Notes under the pieces: generated by a model
Told to the model about the DNA's origin: nothing
Databases searched by the model: none
Seen by the model: the letters and a program-made list of their open reading frames with translations, nothing else
Program-made: the position numbers and the translations under genes
Source of the DNA: Lunularia cruciata
Lineage: Eukaryota > Streptophyta > Marchantiopsida > Lunulariales > Lunulariaceae
NCBI GenBank assembly: GCA_948567375.1
Contig: OX419762.1
Span: 4,842,001 to 4,906,000 of the forward strand
Direction of reading: 5' to 3'
DNA length: 64,000 nt
In this document: one piece after another, positions 45,875 through 56,536 of the stretch
How the letters are laid out: every line of letters begins with the position of its first letter
Numbering within the stretch: the stretch's first letter is position 1

Positions 45875-46300
45875 TGTAACAATATGGAGTTTAGCAATGA
45901 AGTCAGTCAGGCTCACGAAGTAGCATTCAAGACAAATTAGCCTAGAATATTCCAGAAGTATCTAGGAAGCTTCTTGGGAAGCTTCCTGGTTAGCTTAACT
46001 TGCACCTTAAGTAAGTAGCTTCTGGAAGGAAGCTTCTAGAAGCTTCCAACTAGCTTAGCTTGCATGCCAAGTAGGCGGCCTCTAGAAGGAAGCTTCTTGA
46101 GAAGCTTCTTAGTTAACTTGGCTTGCACTCTAAGAAAGCAACTTGAGGAAGCTTCTTGAGAAGCTTCTCAAGGGCCTTGTATGCTACCTATAAATACCAA
46201 GGCCAAAGCTCATGCTAGGCATTTGGAGTTTTCTCTCATTCAAGTGTCCCAATGTGAGTTTCCATTCTTCTATTTCTCTCCTTGGTTTTGGTCTTTTACA
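45875..46300 (+). repeat. 3' LTR, copy 1
   Basis: 426 bp, with TATAAATA at 46189-46196 and a full four-unit heat-shock-element array at 46029-46046. It is collinear with the 5' LTR apart from substitutions and one small indel. Confidence 0.95.
46029..46046 (+). promoter_or_regulatory. Heat-shock-element-like array in LTR (copy 1, 3' LTR)
   Basis: GAAGCTTCTAGAAGCTTC is an exact GAAnnTTCnnGAAnnTTC, the binding pattern of heat-shock transcription factors. It lies about 145 bp before the LTR TATA box. Neighbouring sequence repeats the half-site several more times. Its role in transcription is inferred from the pattern only. Confidence 0.55.
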
Positions 46301-46305
46301 GGGCC

Positions 46306-46826
46306 TTACAAGGAGGTGTCTTCCACGGGAGTGTCTCAATTTTATGATCTACTCTCTTTTTTGGTGGTAATCTTGAGGGTAGATCATCAAGAAAGACATC
46401 TTGAAATTCATCCACCACAGCCTTCAATTTCTCAGGAATTTGTCCATTGAGTTGTGCACTCTGGACTTCTCTTATTAGACCCATGAAACATCTATTGGCA
46501 TGCTTTGTGATCTCTGTTGAGAACAATCGAAAATATCAATTCATTCTTGAGATCCAATTTTCCACTATTCTGATCATACGCTACCCCTTGTAATGCTCAA
46601 TGTTGGAGGTCTTCTTCATCTTGAGTAGCAATATAACTTCGTCGTTGATAGGGTTCGTAGGTATAGATGCCTCTCGAAGTACTTCAGTCATAGGTACCGG
46701 GTTTTGAGACGGCTCTTCTTCTTGCATGGCTTGACTTTGTAATGTCTCCATGGTCATCTTAATCTCTCAAAATTCATTCAACATCCCTTGCATTCCTTGC
46801 ACCAGCTCTTGCAATTACGGATCCAT
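46306..46826 (-). pseudogene. gag N-terminus joined to the protease-RT linker (internal deletion)
   Basis: The frame starts at an ATG at 46826 with the same MDPQLQELVQGMQGMLNEF-type start as the gag at 536. It runs with stops to the equivalent of FSTEITKHA near 46500. It then jumps directly to the linker just before RT (GLIREVQSAQLNG, then FQDVFLDDLPSRLPP). The rest of the capsid, the CCHC knuckle and the protease are therefore missing. The breakpoint is around 46495-46505. The gene then breaks off at 46305, where the nested element begins, and resumes at 40578. Confidence 0.8.
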
Positions 46827-47424
46827 GGTTCCTGCAACACTCAATTGCTACTATCTACTTCAATATAGAGTCAATATGATCACTCTGGAAGGCGCACAAA
46901 CTATCGGAATTACCATTGGGTCCTCAGAAGCTATCACTCGTTGATACTACTCCTTGCCAAAATTTCTAACCACAAAATCTCTAAACATCAGTTTTGATCT
47001 CACTACATAATGGATTTCTACTTGAGTGTTGAAAGGGAGAGGATTTGGGACATTCACATCTATATCATCATAATAGAATGTAGATTGTCAAATCCTACTC
47101 TCTGTCATATATCAATACAGGTAGAATTACCGGGTTTGGTGAGTTCATTACCCTGTCCATGAATTCTATGCCAAAGTGATAAACTAGCGATACCCTCATT
47201 TGCTCATGCTGGATGTACAAAACCTTGATATGGAATGGATTTAGGAATGGAAAACTACGGGCATGAAGTTTTCCTCCCGGTGCATCCATCCCGTCCGCTC
47301 TCTAAAGTCCTTCCTAAGTCTAGCAACTAGTCTATGTTCTCCACCTCAAATTACTCTATGTTCTCCACCTCTTCCAAGAAGGGTGATCCACTCTCTTGGA
47401 CTAAGACACTCACTTTGATACCAT

Positions 47425-48182
47425 TGTAATACTTCAAGGACAAGAGAAGAGAGAGAAACACAATGGAGAAACACAAATTACACACTCAACATTCGGTGCC
47501 CCAAAGGAACACCTTCTCTTTACTATATAGACCAAGAGGATCTTTTCCAAGGAAGCTCCACCATAGGATTAGGCACACAAATAGGTGACATGTCATCAAG
47601 CTCCACCCTTGGATTACTTACTTGGATGGGTGACATGTCGGTCTAGGTCCTATCTAGTTGGTCAAACAAGCCTTGATCGGAGGGAATCTTTTAGGGAATC
47701 TTCCTATAGGAGTCTCAGAATCACGTGAGTAAGGTACCATTGGAAAGCTCTCGACAAGAAAAACCAAGGGGGGAAGGCCAGCCTCTCCTCCATTTGGGGG
47801 GGGGGGGGGGGGAATCTGCACATTTTTGAGGTCTAATTCATCCGTTTAGGCCTCCGAAATTGCCTTCAAAGATTTCAGGCATATTTTGGTTCCTACTCTA
47901 TTAGTAGAAGTCCCCTTTTGGTGATACCTCTTTCTGATCTGTTTAGTCCATCATGTGTAACATCCTTCCAGATGTTACCAAACCAATTCTCACCTTTAAA
48001 TCATATGTCTAGCTATTGGTTCTAAGGTTCTCAAGTCTATTTAGGTTTTTGCTCTATTAGTAGAAGTACTCTTTTGGTGATACTTCTATCTGATCTATTT
48101 TGACCATCATGTATAACATCATTCTAGATGTTACCAAACCAAAGTTCACATCTAGATCATATGGCTAGCTCTTGGTATTACA
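47425..48182 (-). repeat. 5' LTR of the minus-strand chromovirus
   Basis: 758 bp, TG...CA termini. It contains two related blocks beginning CTATTAGTAGAAGT at about 47900 and 48056 and an 18-base G run (47795-47812). An adjacent PBS at 47412-47423 reads TGGTATCAAAGT on the minus strand, a decayed form of TGGTATCAGAGC. A CTATATAG-like motif near 47522 (minus) is a possible TATA box. Confidence 0.9.
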
Positions 48183-48186
48183 CATG

Positions 48187-48204
48187 TATATATATATATA
48201 TATA
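48187..48204. repeat. TA microsatellite
   Basis: An 18-base TA dinucleotide run. It overlaps the end of the CATGT target duplication of the minus-strand element. Confidence 0.9.
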
Positions 48205-50189
48205 GATTGATTTCATGCATTGGTCATTCTCATTAAAGATCATCTTGTGTTTGAAAAGAAGGAAAAATGGAGGCTTCAAGCACTAATTTGGATACAAGTG
48301 GCCATAGCTCTTGATCGATTTGGACATCATGGGAATGAGACTAGCGTGTTGAAGGCTCAAAAATATAGGGTCTTAGAGTTGGATCTTCTTCTAACTTTAT
48401 CTACAAAGTCATGTGGGCAATAATCCATTCTGAGGTGCTATGATAGCCCGATCTTGACTTACTTATAGTATAATCAATAAGAACAAGTAGTTCCTATGAG
48501 GATACAAGTTGAAAATAATTAAGAATGAAGGAACTTATCATAAGACCACAATTTTTTTAATTTTTTTTTGTTCCTCTTGGGCATGAACCACTCCCAAAAG
48601 AGTGTAGTATCACCCAGTATGGTGCACTACAACAAGAAGAAAAGAATCTCTTTCACTCTAAGTTCTAATAGGGATTGCTCCTAAAGGTGATAGATCACTT
48701 CATGACAAGTGCCACTCCATTCCAAAGTCATCATCATTGTAAGTGCATTCCACTCTTCCTAAAAGGCACAACTTACAAGACTCACTCATGTTGGCCAAAT
48801 GTCTAATATTTTTGATTTTGTTGTACTGCCCATGCTTCCCAATCCATTCTTTGCATGGGTTCACTCCAATGGATCCTTCAATGCTTTGTATCTTTCACTT
48901 TCAAACACTTTGATCAAAGGCTAGTACCTACTTAGTATTGAGCACTAGATACCTTACTATGAATTTCCTCACCTCTACTATTGCTTAGACACATTGACAA
49001 CATATAAAATGGAGATGCACAAAACTTAGAAAGAATTTAGAGCACTCTTTACTTGTAATTGAAGTATGAAGAAACAAACACGAGTGCCTACGGTCCTCAA
49101 CCTTAAGTAACTTTTTGGCTTTGAGCCAAAGGGATCAAGATCCCAAGTGGATGTCTTGAAAATCCTAAACTACACTATACATAATTTTCTTAAGGATCTA
49201 ATCTTATCCTACCCTACCCTATTCACTTGCATGGTGATTAAGCATCAAACACGTGTCAAGGAAGGTGTCAAGTCTTCCTCCCTAATCTAATTTTAAACTA
49301 CTATGCCAAAGTCTTGTCAAATTTCAAGTGCACTAAATGAAGAATATATTAATTTGAGTGTAGATGTTACTATACAACTCCAAGTATCTTGTTACTATAC
49401 AACTCTAAAGTATCCGGCTAGATGTGGCTAACTGCCAAAGTTTGTGAAGTGTTTTCCTATGGAGGAGTGCCTTTGGCCTGGATTTTTGGGGGTGAAGAAC
49501 TATATTTTTCCTCTTAGGTACCTAATTAATTAATTGGTTTGAGCTTGATACCCAGCTATTCCTTGTAGATAGGTTTGGTAGGTTTTTATATAAATTTCTT
49601 GTCTATATGCTTTGTTAATTGCAAAGAGCCCTTGTAGACTTGATCCTCTAATCTCTAAACCTTGAAATTTAGCTCATAGTGTTTTGTTTGCAGTGCTTGA
49701 AGTTGTCTTCCTTCTTTTAGTTTCTCAACAAAGAAAATTTGAGCCTCTTCCATCTGATGATGTATCTTGAGCCAATCTTCTTCCATCTTTTTAGTTTGAG
49801 TATCCAATTGTACCTTTGTTTTCCCTACAAGCCGATACTCTTGGCCTGCTTGGCCTTCCCTTCTTCCAAGTCCTTGGTTATGCAATCCAATTGCTACTTC
49901 TTTTTGATATTCATGCAATTGCAATTCTAAGGTGACAACTTGATCATGACCTTCATTCAATTTACTCCAAGTGCTCTTCAACTCCTAGCTCTTGCCACAA
50001 AATTGGCCCTTGGCTTCCTTCTTGTATTGCTTGTGCTGAACTTGGAGTGTTGTCAACTCATCTTGCATCTTTTGGGTTTCCTTAGCTTAGTTGTCATGCT
50101 TGTTCTCCAAGGTGGCACCCCATCTTTTGAGTTCTTAGTTTTCCTCTAGAAAAGCACCTATCTTTATCACCTCTTCCTTATACAAGTAT
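48205..50189 (-). repeat. Coiled-coil repeat family, copy C (truncated)
   Basis: Read from 50189 leftwards, it begins inside the coiled coil (LYKEEVIKIGAFLEEN then ELKRWGATLENK). It continues with an open stretch of 108 codons (49981-49655) rich in Lys, Glu and Gln (EYQKEVAIGLHNQG, EEDWLKIHHQMEEAQ). It then runs through the same 3' noncoding sequence as copy A, in inverted orientation; TATAGTATAATCAATAAGAA at about 48464 is the reverse complement of a copy A stretch near 4340. The right end is cut off at the decayed Gypsy element starting about 50190. No enzyme motif was seen. Confidence 0.65.
49655..49981 (-). pseudogene. Coiled-coil protein remnant (copy C)
   Basis: 108 codons, strongly charged, with heptad-like spacing and no transmembrane segment. 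It aligns with broken plus-strand frames at about 2850-3200 (STWSKLNEGHDQVVT against STWSALEEGHDCVVT). It is the longest intact piece of this part of the family protein. The function is unknown. Confidence 0.45.
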
Positions 50190-50902
50190 ATTGATGATCA
50201 AAAGGACAATTTTTCAAGGCAAGAAGTGTCATCTATGTGACTATACTACAAGAATAGCTAATATTGGGAAATATGGGAGAAAGATTTGTTGTGAGATCCG
50301 ACATTACAAGTAGAGTCACTTGCAAGCTAACTAAGCAAAGTGTGTAATAAACCATCTATGTTATGCATATTAATCTGAGATAATGTACTATCCCTATGGG
50401 AGATAATGCATTAGCAAGGAACTTAGGCATGCAATTAAGGCTAAGATGGTGCTCTAACTATGTTAGACTTGTAATCTTGGAGAGAAGATGAAGGGTTAGG
50501 AGCCAATTGGTAGTGATAGTAGTAGCACAAGGAAGAGACAACAGCCATAGTAGAAGTAGTGTTAGGATATAGAAATTTATTTTTAGTGTTAGGTTGCCTA
50601 AGTATATAAGGAAGCTCATGGCACTCAGTAGGGGTTTTTCCTCTCTATTTTGTAGCCATAGTCATTGTAAATCTTTTGTAATTTGAGAGTGAGAGATTGG
50701 GATTCCTATTTTTTGTTCTTCAAGGAGAACCTTACATGATTAGTCAAACGCTAGTAAGTCAATTGAGGCGCTTGGGTATAATTGGGTCCATGGGCTAAAA
50801 CTATTGCTAGTTGTGGTATTGAGAGTTAATCAATGTGACTTCTACTGGCTGAACTAAAGAAGAATGACAATTATAGGGGTTGGACTAACCAGCCAATATT
50901 TT

Positions 50903-50921
50903 TTGTGCCATTGCTGGGAAT
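50903..50921 (+). other. Decayed Tat/Athila-type primer-binding site
   Basis: TTGTGCCATTGCTGGGAA matches the remembered Tat/Athila motif except where CpG sites have become TpG or CpA, plus a small gap. It supports assigning the following gag-pol remnant to the non-chromovirus branch. Confidence 0.5.
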
Positions 50922-51157
50922 ACATTTGTCCTTTTCAATCCCTTCTACAACTTTCTTGGAACGTGCTTATTCAAAACAATCATATCCCAAGCATATTCTT
51001 TTCTAATCTGGAGGAAGAAATACCTCTTGTGTTCTCAGACAAGACTCTCAATTGAGGAGAACCATAACCTCCTATTTCCACTAGTCCTACTTATCTCAGT
51101 TTGAGAGAAGTTTTACCTCTTGCATTTACAAGCACTCTTTCAAATCTTTAGAGTTGG

Positions 51158-52600
51158 GTGTTTTTTCCATTCATGGCAAGCTTTTTTGCCAAGGGAAGTC
51201 TGTCTATCTCAGCACTACACTCTATGGCTGCACAAGCTCATTTTACAACAACACCTATCCTAACTTCTACTACCCTTATAGCTACCATTGCAATGGTATC
51301 AACCTCAAGGGAAGAAACAATAGTATACACTTTAGAACCATAGTGTTCACAAAGCAAGAATATTGCGAATCATTCCTTTGAATGTTCAAGAATGTCTACA
51401 TGGCACAAAATATCATGGATGATATTGCCATGGTATGGAAAATTGGCCAATGTTTCATTGGCATCATGCAACATTGGTTTAGTTGCTTAGCCCCTGCCAT
51501 GAGAACAAGTTATGCATTGACACAAGCTAGAGGGCAACAAGAATACATCTTGTCAAGGTAGTAAGAACAACTTAGGGAGATGATAAATAGACTCCACAAA
51601 GAACACAATGCAAGTATTTATTCAACAATTTAAATACATATTGTTAGTGATCACACCTGCTATAGATACTACTATGGCTCTTAATTGGTTTAAGGATGCA
51701 CTACTTGAGGTATCTAAAAATTCCTCATCTACAACAAAGCTATTATGATAGCATAGGCATTTGAGGAAGCATGATATTGGGCTCAAGCTAACAAGTGAGA
51801 CATGACCTTACTGGACCCCTGCTCTTTAATATCAAGATTCAAAGGAGATGTAATGCACAACCCTTATGTTGATACTCAAAGATTCAAGTAGCCAATTTAC
51901 TTTTATGGAGTAACTCTTGCAATTGCACATGCTCAATATGCAATACTACAACTAATGCTTGTGTATGATCATATGTCCATAGCGATTCCTATAGTTATTC
52001 CTATAAATCTCCAAATCTATAGGAACTGACCGCTCCCATAACTACCAATTTTCTTGTAGAAAATACCAAGATGGAGGACATCCTAGTAAAGTTGGAACCA
52101 TTGGATAATCTTCACTTAGCACAAAAGCCTCCAGAGAGGATCCAATGAACATTGCTACTAGGGGAGGGGTTTCTTGAACATGTTGTTTGGGATGAGGACA
52201 CATGAATGCTAAGTGTCCCATCCTACGAATCCCCAATTACTATGTCCATTCTGGGAAATATGAACATATCATGGCACAATATAAATCACTCCAAACACTC
52301 CAAGAGCCTAAAGAAGAAAGAGCACATGTTGTGGATTCAATCCCACAGCATAACAACTTCAACCAACACTTGTGTGATCCACTCTTCCAAGGAAGGAGAG
52401 GAAATGGAAGAAGTAGTAGACCTCTTGGACCCAATACACGCTATCACATTTGCAGTGAGAATAATTACTCAAACCAATGTACCAACAAGCCAGCCTATTG
52501 TGCATTTCCTTCATAGTCCATACAATGGCACAATACCCAGACTTTGGGAACTTTATAACTTAGGTCAAGGGAGTGCATGTGCAAATGAATAGCACAATAA
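51158..52600 (+). pseudogene. gag remnant of Tat/Athila-like element
   Basis: A string of short plus frames. It begins MASFFAKGSLSISALHSMAA (51173) and contains helical Gag-like segments (DTTMALNWFKDALLEVSKN). Near 52200-52500 it has Cys/His-containing stretches (GHMNAKCPILRIPNY, ICSENNYSNQCTNKP) that look like degraded zinc knuckles. Many stops interrupt it. The assignment rests on position before the protease and RT. Confidence 0.45.
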
Positions 52601-53119
52601 TGGTAGCCGTAGTGGGAACATGCATTTCATTGAGATTGAGGAAAGTTCTCATCGGGTAAATATAGTAGCAATTGGTGAAGATGCTATTATGGAGAGAAAC
52701 ATGTTCCTTACAACCCAAGCCTACACTAATGCAATACCTTATCCAACAATAACTCTGCTTCTGAGAGTTACTCCTCCAAAGTTATGGATGAAGAAGTTGT
52801 GCGGGATGAAACTCATTAGCTCATTATGGAAATGTATAGAGCAGTAGATACTATGTTTGACACTCTAGCAAAACAGTCACCAAATTTAGTAATACATGAC
52901 AATTGCATTGGTTCTTATCTAGCTAATCTAAGAGCCAATATTACTATCAAATAACTTTGTAAAGTGTCCCTTATAAAACAAAGGAAGCTGAAAAATTTCC
53001 TACAAAAAGAATAGCCCATAGTGCACTTCAAGGATCCACTAATTGGGAGTATTCACCCACAAGGATGCAATCCCATAGAAGCACCATAGACCCCAACTAT
53101 AGGAATCCCTCATAGTGCC

Positions 53120-53600
53120 GTGGTTGACAAAATTCTGACTGATCATCATGTGTTTTACACCAAGGTCAATGACCTGAATATTCTCATGACAATCCAAAGG
53201 AATGTTATCCCAAATTGTTGCATCTACTTAGGATCCTTGGTTAACATAATGACCAAGGGTATGATGGAAACATTGGGATTGAATGATATGGCAAAGACTT
53301 CCATCCTCCTTTGGATGGCCGACGGGTGAAGATATCACCTTCTTGGAGTGTTGTACAAGGTCCTACTCATCAATGAGGAGATCTTTTTGGTTGACTACTT
53401 GATAATATGTACTCTTGCTTTAATACAATCTCCACAAGGAGTCCTGTGGTTGGTGGATGCCTACATGGTCACCTCTTGGCAGATTAGTAAGTTACCATTT
53501 AGTAGAAGATCCAATCACATTGTACATCCAATGTACCCAATGGAACTTATGTCAAGCTTTGAAAATGAAGGAGAACCAAGTTTTAGCATTTATACATAGA
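53120..53600 (+). pseudogene. Aspartic protease remnant
   Basis: MVDKILTDHHVFYTKVNDLN is followed by YLGSLVNIMTKGMMETLGLN, the usual position and shape of the D-x-G-S-x-V-N-I-M motif of Tat/Athila proteases, with the catalytic Asp lost. A stop occurs at 53327-53329, and the frame then continues in another phase. Confidence 0.55.
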
Positions 53601-54439
53601 GCCTATGCACATGCTCATAGCAGTGAGGAAATTGTAGATGCAATCACTAATTGTCTTTTCATAATGGAGGAAAAAATGAGTGGTCATGCCGTAGAACTAC
53701 ACAACAATAGCCCCACTTTTTGGTGAGTTCACAAATGTTCTTGGCATGCATGGTTCCAAGGCCCCAAGAAATGTTTCTTTGGACTCAAAGGGAAACTCCC
53801 TTAGCATTGATGATGGATCTTTCTCATGCAATGTTCCCATTGCCCTTTGCTTGGAAACATACTCAAGAAACCTTGACTATCTCATACATCTGTATCAAAG
53901 ATGATATTGATTGTCAACAAAGAATAAACAAGCAATACCTTCATCTTGATGGAACTTCTCATAACAATATTTTTATCCCTTAACCAATGAAACAAAGCCC
54001 ATTGTGAGCAATGTAGTTCTTTCAATCATTATTGACAAGATGAGTCATCCATTCCATACCACTACTATTTTGATCCTATGGGAAACCCCAAAAAGAGAAT
54101 TGAAAAGGAACAAGAAGTTCATCATACAATACCTAAGGATAGATTCTAATGCTACTTCCTATAAAAACCACTATTGTTGTCCTTTGAGACCATTCTCCTT
54201 CACTTGTAGATTCTAGATAAGTTTCATGATCTTGTCATCTCATAGGCAGACCAAACACCTAAATATGCTAAAGATCAACACCAACATATCCACAAAGGAT
54301 CAACCCTTCTACAAGTACTTTTTCAAGAGTTTTGAGATTTGTTTTCTTATGACTACATAGAACTCTTAGGGGTTGATCACTAGACATGCCAACATAAAAT
54401 ATTAATTTTTCTAGATGCCATTCTAATAAGATACCAATG

Positions 54440-55090
54440 ATACTAGTTGAACCTCACCTACTATTAGAGAATGGGGGATGAAATAGACAAACCACTAAAG
54501 TGAGGATTTATCTATCCCATAGGAGAGACCAAATGGGACTTCCTAATCTTGGGTTTCCCTAACAAAGGTACAAGAAAGGTACACATCAATGTGGATTTTT
54601 GGAAATTGAATGCATAGACCATGCTTGACTCATTCCCAATCCCATTCATATACACTATTAGACAGAGTGGCATATAGCTAATGCTCCTTGTTTATGAATG
54701 GGTACTTTGGCTACAACTAGATTTCCATTCCTCCAAAAGATGAATACAAGACTACATTTGTCATAGAGTGGGCTACCTATACCTACTGAGTGATGCCCTT
54801 TGGGTTGAAAAATACTCCCACAACATTCAATCATTGCATGATGAACTTGTTTTGTGCAATAAGGAAGGACATGGAGTTATATCTTGGTGATATGTGCATA
54901 TAGAAATCCCATAATAACCATTTTAGTGAGCTAAGGGCCATTATGCACATTTGAAGGCAAGTAAGGATTTCTCTTAACCCACAAAAGTGTCTATTTTCCA
55001 TCTCTTTGCATGCCTTTCCTTGGTCTATGAAAATGGCATAATGGTGGACCCTGTCGTGCATATATACATCGCTACACAACATAGATTGAT
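54440..55090 (+). pseudogene. Reverse transcriptase remnant, Tat/Athila-like
   Basis: In shifting frames the order of RT motifs is intact: GFIYPIGETKWD, HINVDFWKLNA, SFPIPFIY, YKTTFVIEWATYTY, MPFGLKNTPTTFNHCMMNLF (54793 on), then ELYLGDM (the catalytic YxDD changed to YLGD), then LNPQKCLFS, and finally GIMVDP at about 55035. The GLKN and CMMNLF wording is that of plant non-chromovirus Gypsy elements. It is inactive. Confidence 0.75.
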
Positions 55091-55843
55091 GTCAGCATCA
55101 TACACTATAGAAGCACAACTCACACATAAGTCATACATAGACTCTAAAGTGCCATAATGCCACCGTGCCACAAAGGGACTCATAGTTATAGCAGTTGGTA
55201 GAGCCCAATGCCAATGAGAGAGAGCGGGCGATGGGTTTTTGCACTGGTATTACCATTGTTCCAGCAGTGTCAGAGGCATCTATGTGTCAAGTGTTAGGTT
55301 AGGCTATGGACCTGAACTATTTGACTTGGATTATGAGCCTTAGCTTGGCATAGCAGCATAGGATGCACTTGATAGGCATCACCACTTGGACACTTGTGAG
55401 CCCTATGCCGATCGGGATGATTTAGGCACATGCTTGGGGCGATGGACCAAGTGGACATGGTATTATTGGGACACCGCCAGTAGCTACTAGGGAGAGTGGT
55501 CTACTTGGAGTCCATCTAGGTGAGCATAGGCTATTTGGATTACACCTTTGGTCCACTTGGGATGCAGCTAGAGGATGTGTGGAGCTTGTAGCCAGAGTGG
55601 AGGGAGTTTTTCACACAGAGGTTGGGACCTCTAGTGGTTGGAGGCATGAAACTATTGCTCCCAAAGGCTCATTGTAGCAACCAGTCAGTACTCCTATGAC
55701 AGTTACAAAGGATACTTGGGAGCCACATCTTAGACCCAAGTGTATTGGAGAGGAAAGACGGAGAGTTTGGAGGTTTTTGAGGAGCCACACAAGTTGTTTT
55801 GCCTTCAGTTTGAAGAATTTGGGTGCTCTGAAGGGACTTGGTA
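55091..55843. other. Stretch without recognised content
   Basis: Composition is somewhat richer in G than its surroundings. No coding motif and no match to the LTRs here was found. It lies between the broken RT and the next element, so it may be the genomic flank or an unrelated repeat fragment. Confidence 0.4.
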
Positions 55844-56265
55844 TATAACAATATGGAGTTTAGCGACAAAGTTAGTTGGGCTTACAAAGTAGAGAATAAG
55901 AAAAAATAGCTTAGAATATTCTAGAAGCAGCTAAGAAGCTTCTTTGGAAGCTTCCCAACTAGTTAACTTGCACCCTAAGCAATAGCTTCTAGAAGGAAGC
56001 TTCTAGAAGCTTCTAACTAGCTTAGCTTGCACGCCAAGTAGGCGGCTTCTAGAAAGAAGCTTCTTGAGAAGCTTCCTGGTTAATTTGGCTTGCACTCCAA
56101 GAAAGTGGCTCAAGGAAGCTTCTTGAGAAGCTTCAAGGGTCTTGTATGCTACCTATAAATACCAAAGCCAAAGCTCATGCTAGGCATTCGGAGTTTTCCC
56201 TCATTCAAATGGCCCAATGTGAGTTTCTATTCTCCTATTTCTCTCCTCGGTTTCGGTCTTTTACA
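55844..56265 (+). repeat. 5' LTR, copy 2
   Basis: 422 bp, closely related to the LTR at 60482. It has TATAAATA at 56154-56161 and the heat-shock-like array GAAGCTTCTAGAAGCTTC at 55996-56013. TG-to-TA at its terminus is another G-to-A transition. Confidence 0.9.
55996..56013 (+). promoter_or_regulatory. Heat-shock-element-like array in LTR (copy 2)
   Basis: GAAGCTTCTAGAAGCTTC, the four-unit inverted GAA repeat pattern, at the same LTR position as in copies 1 and 3. It is 140 bp before TATAAATA. Confidence 0.55.
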
Positions 56266-56536
56266 TTGGTATCAGAGCAGGAATGGGATGGATGGAATTT
56301 ATGGACCACAAAATCCACTTTCGCCAAACGATTGGGACTTTCATGTCCAAATATTACCAAAGCATCGTTTCACACAATTCATCACCTCGCGCTTTGGGCA
56401 TGATTTTCTACATATGATCACCGTGTCAGAGGAACCCTTGATACTTCTAGTTGTAACTTATGGAGAACGGTGGACGTGTTGTATCTATGTGTTAATCAAC
56501 CAGATAAATTGAGGGTAGTGGAATAGAGTAGTAGCA

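Larger units (their letters stand above)
40579..46300 (+). mobile_element. Complete Ty3/Gypsy chromovirus (copy 1 of the plus-strand family), nested
   Basis: The LTRs at 40579-40990 and 45875-46300 start TGTAACAATATGG and end GGTCTTTTACA. The 5-bp target duplication GGGCC flanks both sides (40574-40578 and 46301-46305). Removing the insert rejoins the pol of the minus-strand element in the middle of its RT leader. PBS TGGTATCAGAGC is at 40992-41003, and a purine tract (GCGACGGAGGAATA) precedes the 3' LTR. Gag and pol are complete in layout but carry many stops, mostly CGA-to-TGA. A 92-bp segment in the leader (41089-41180) is absent from copies 2 and 3. Confidence 0.95.
37116..48182 (-). mobile_element. 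Complete Ty3/Gypsy chromovirus, minus strand, interrupted by a nested element
   Basis: The LTRs at 47425-48182 (5' on the minus strand) and 37116-37865 (3') both read TGTAATAC...GGTATTACA on the plus strand. The whole is flanked by the 5-bp target duplication CATGT (37111-37115 and 48183-48187). Internal order on the minus strand is PBS, short gag, pol with RT, RNase H, integrase and a C-terminal chromodomain, then a purine tract before the 3' LTR. A second retrotransposon occupies 40579-46300, within the start of RT. The gag-protease part is deleted and the frames carry stops, so it is defective. It is the same family as the element at 1-2085. The two LTRs differ at scattered positions, suggesting an old insertion. 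Confidence 0.95.
50190..55090 (+). mobile_element. Highly decayed Tat/Athila-like Ty3/Gypsy element, 3' truncated
   Basis: A probable LTR and leader (about 50190-50900) contains a TATATAAGG promoter motif near 50605. A primer-binding region at about 50903-50921 reads GTGCCATTGCTGGG. That is the Tat/Athila GCGCCGTTGCCGGG form with all three CpGs changed to TG or CA. Broken gag (51158-52600), protease (53120-53600) and RT (54490-55085) follow in order. RNase H, integrase and the 3' LTR are missing; the sequence changes to unrelated DNA after about 55090. Stops and frameshifts are dense, so this is the oldest element here. Confidence 0.7.

Noticed and set aside
55185..55215. tRNA-like A-box (TAGCAGTTGGTAGAGC)
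   Set aside because: It looks like a tRNA D-arm or SINE head, but there is no B-box GGTTCGAATCC-like sequence downstream and no cloverleaf can be drawn.
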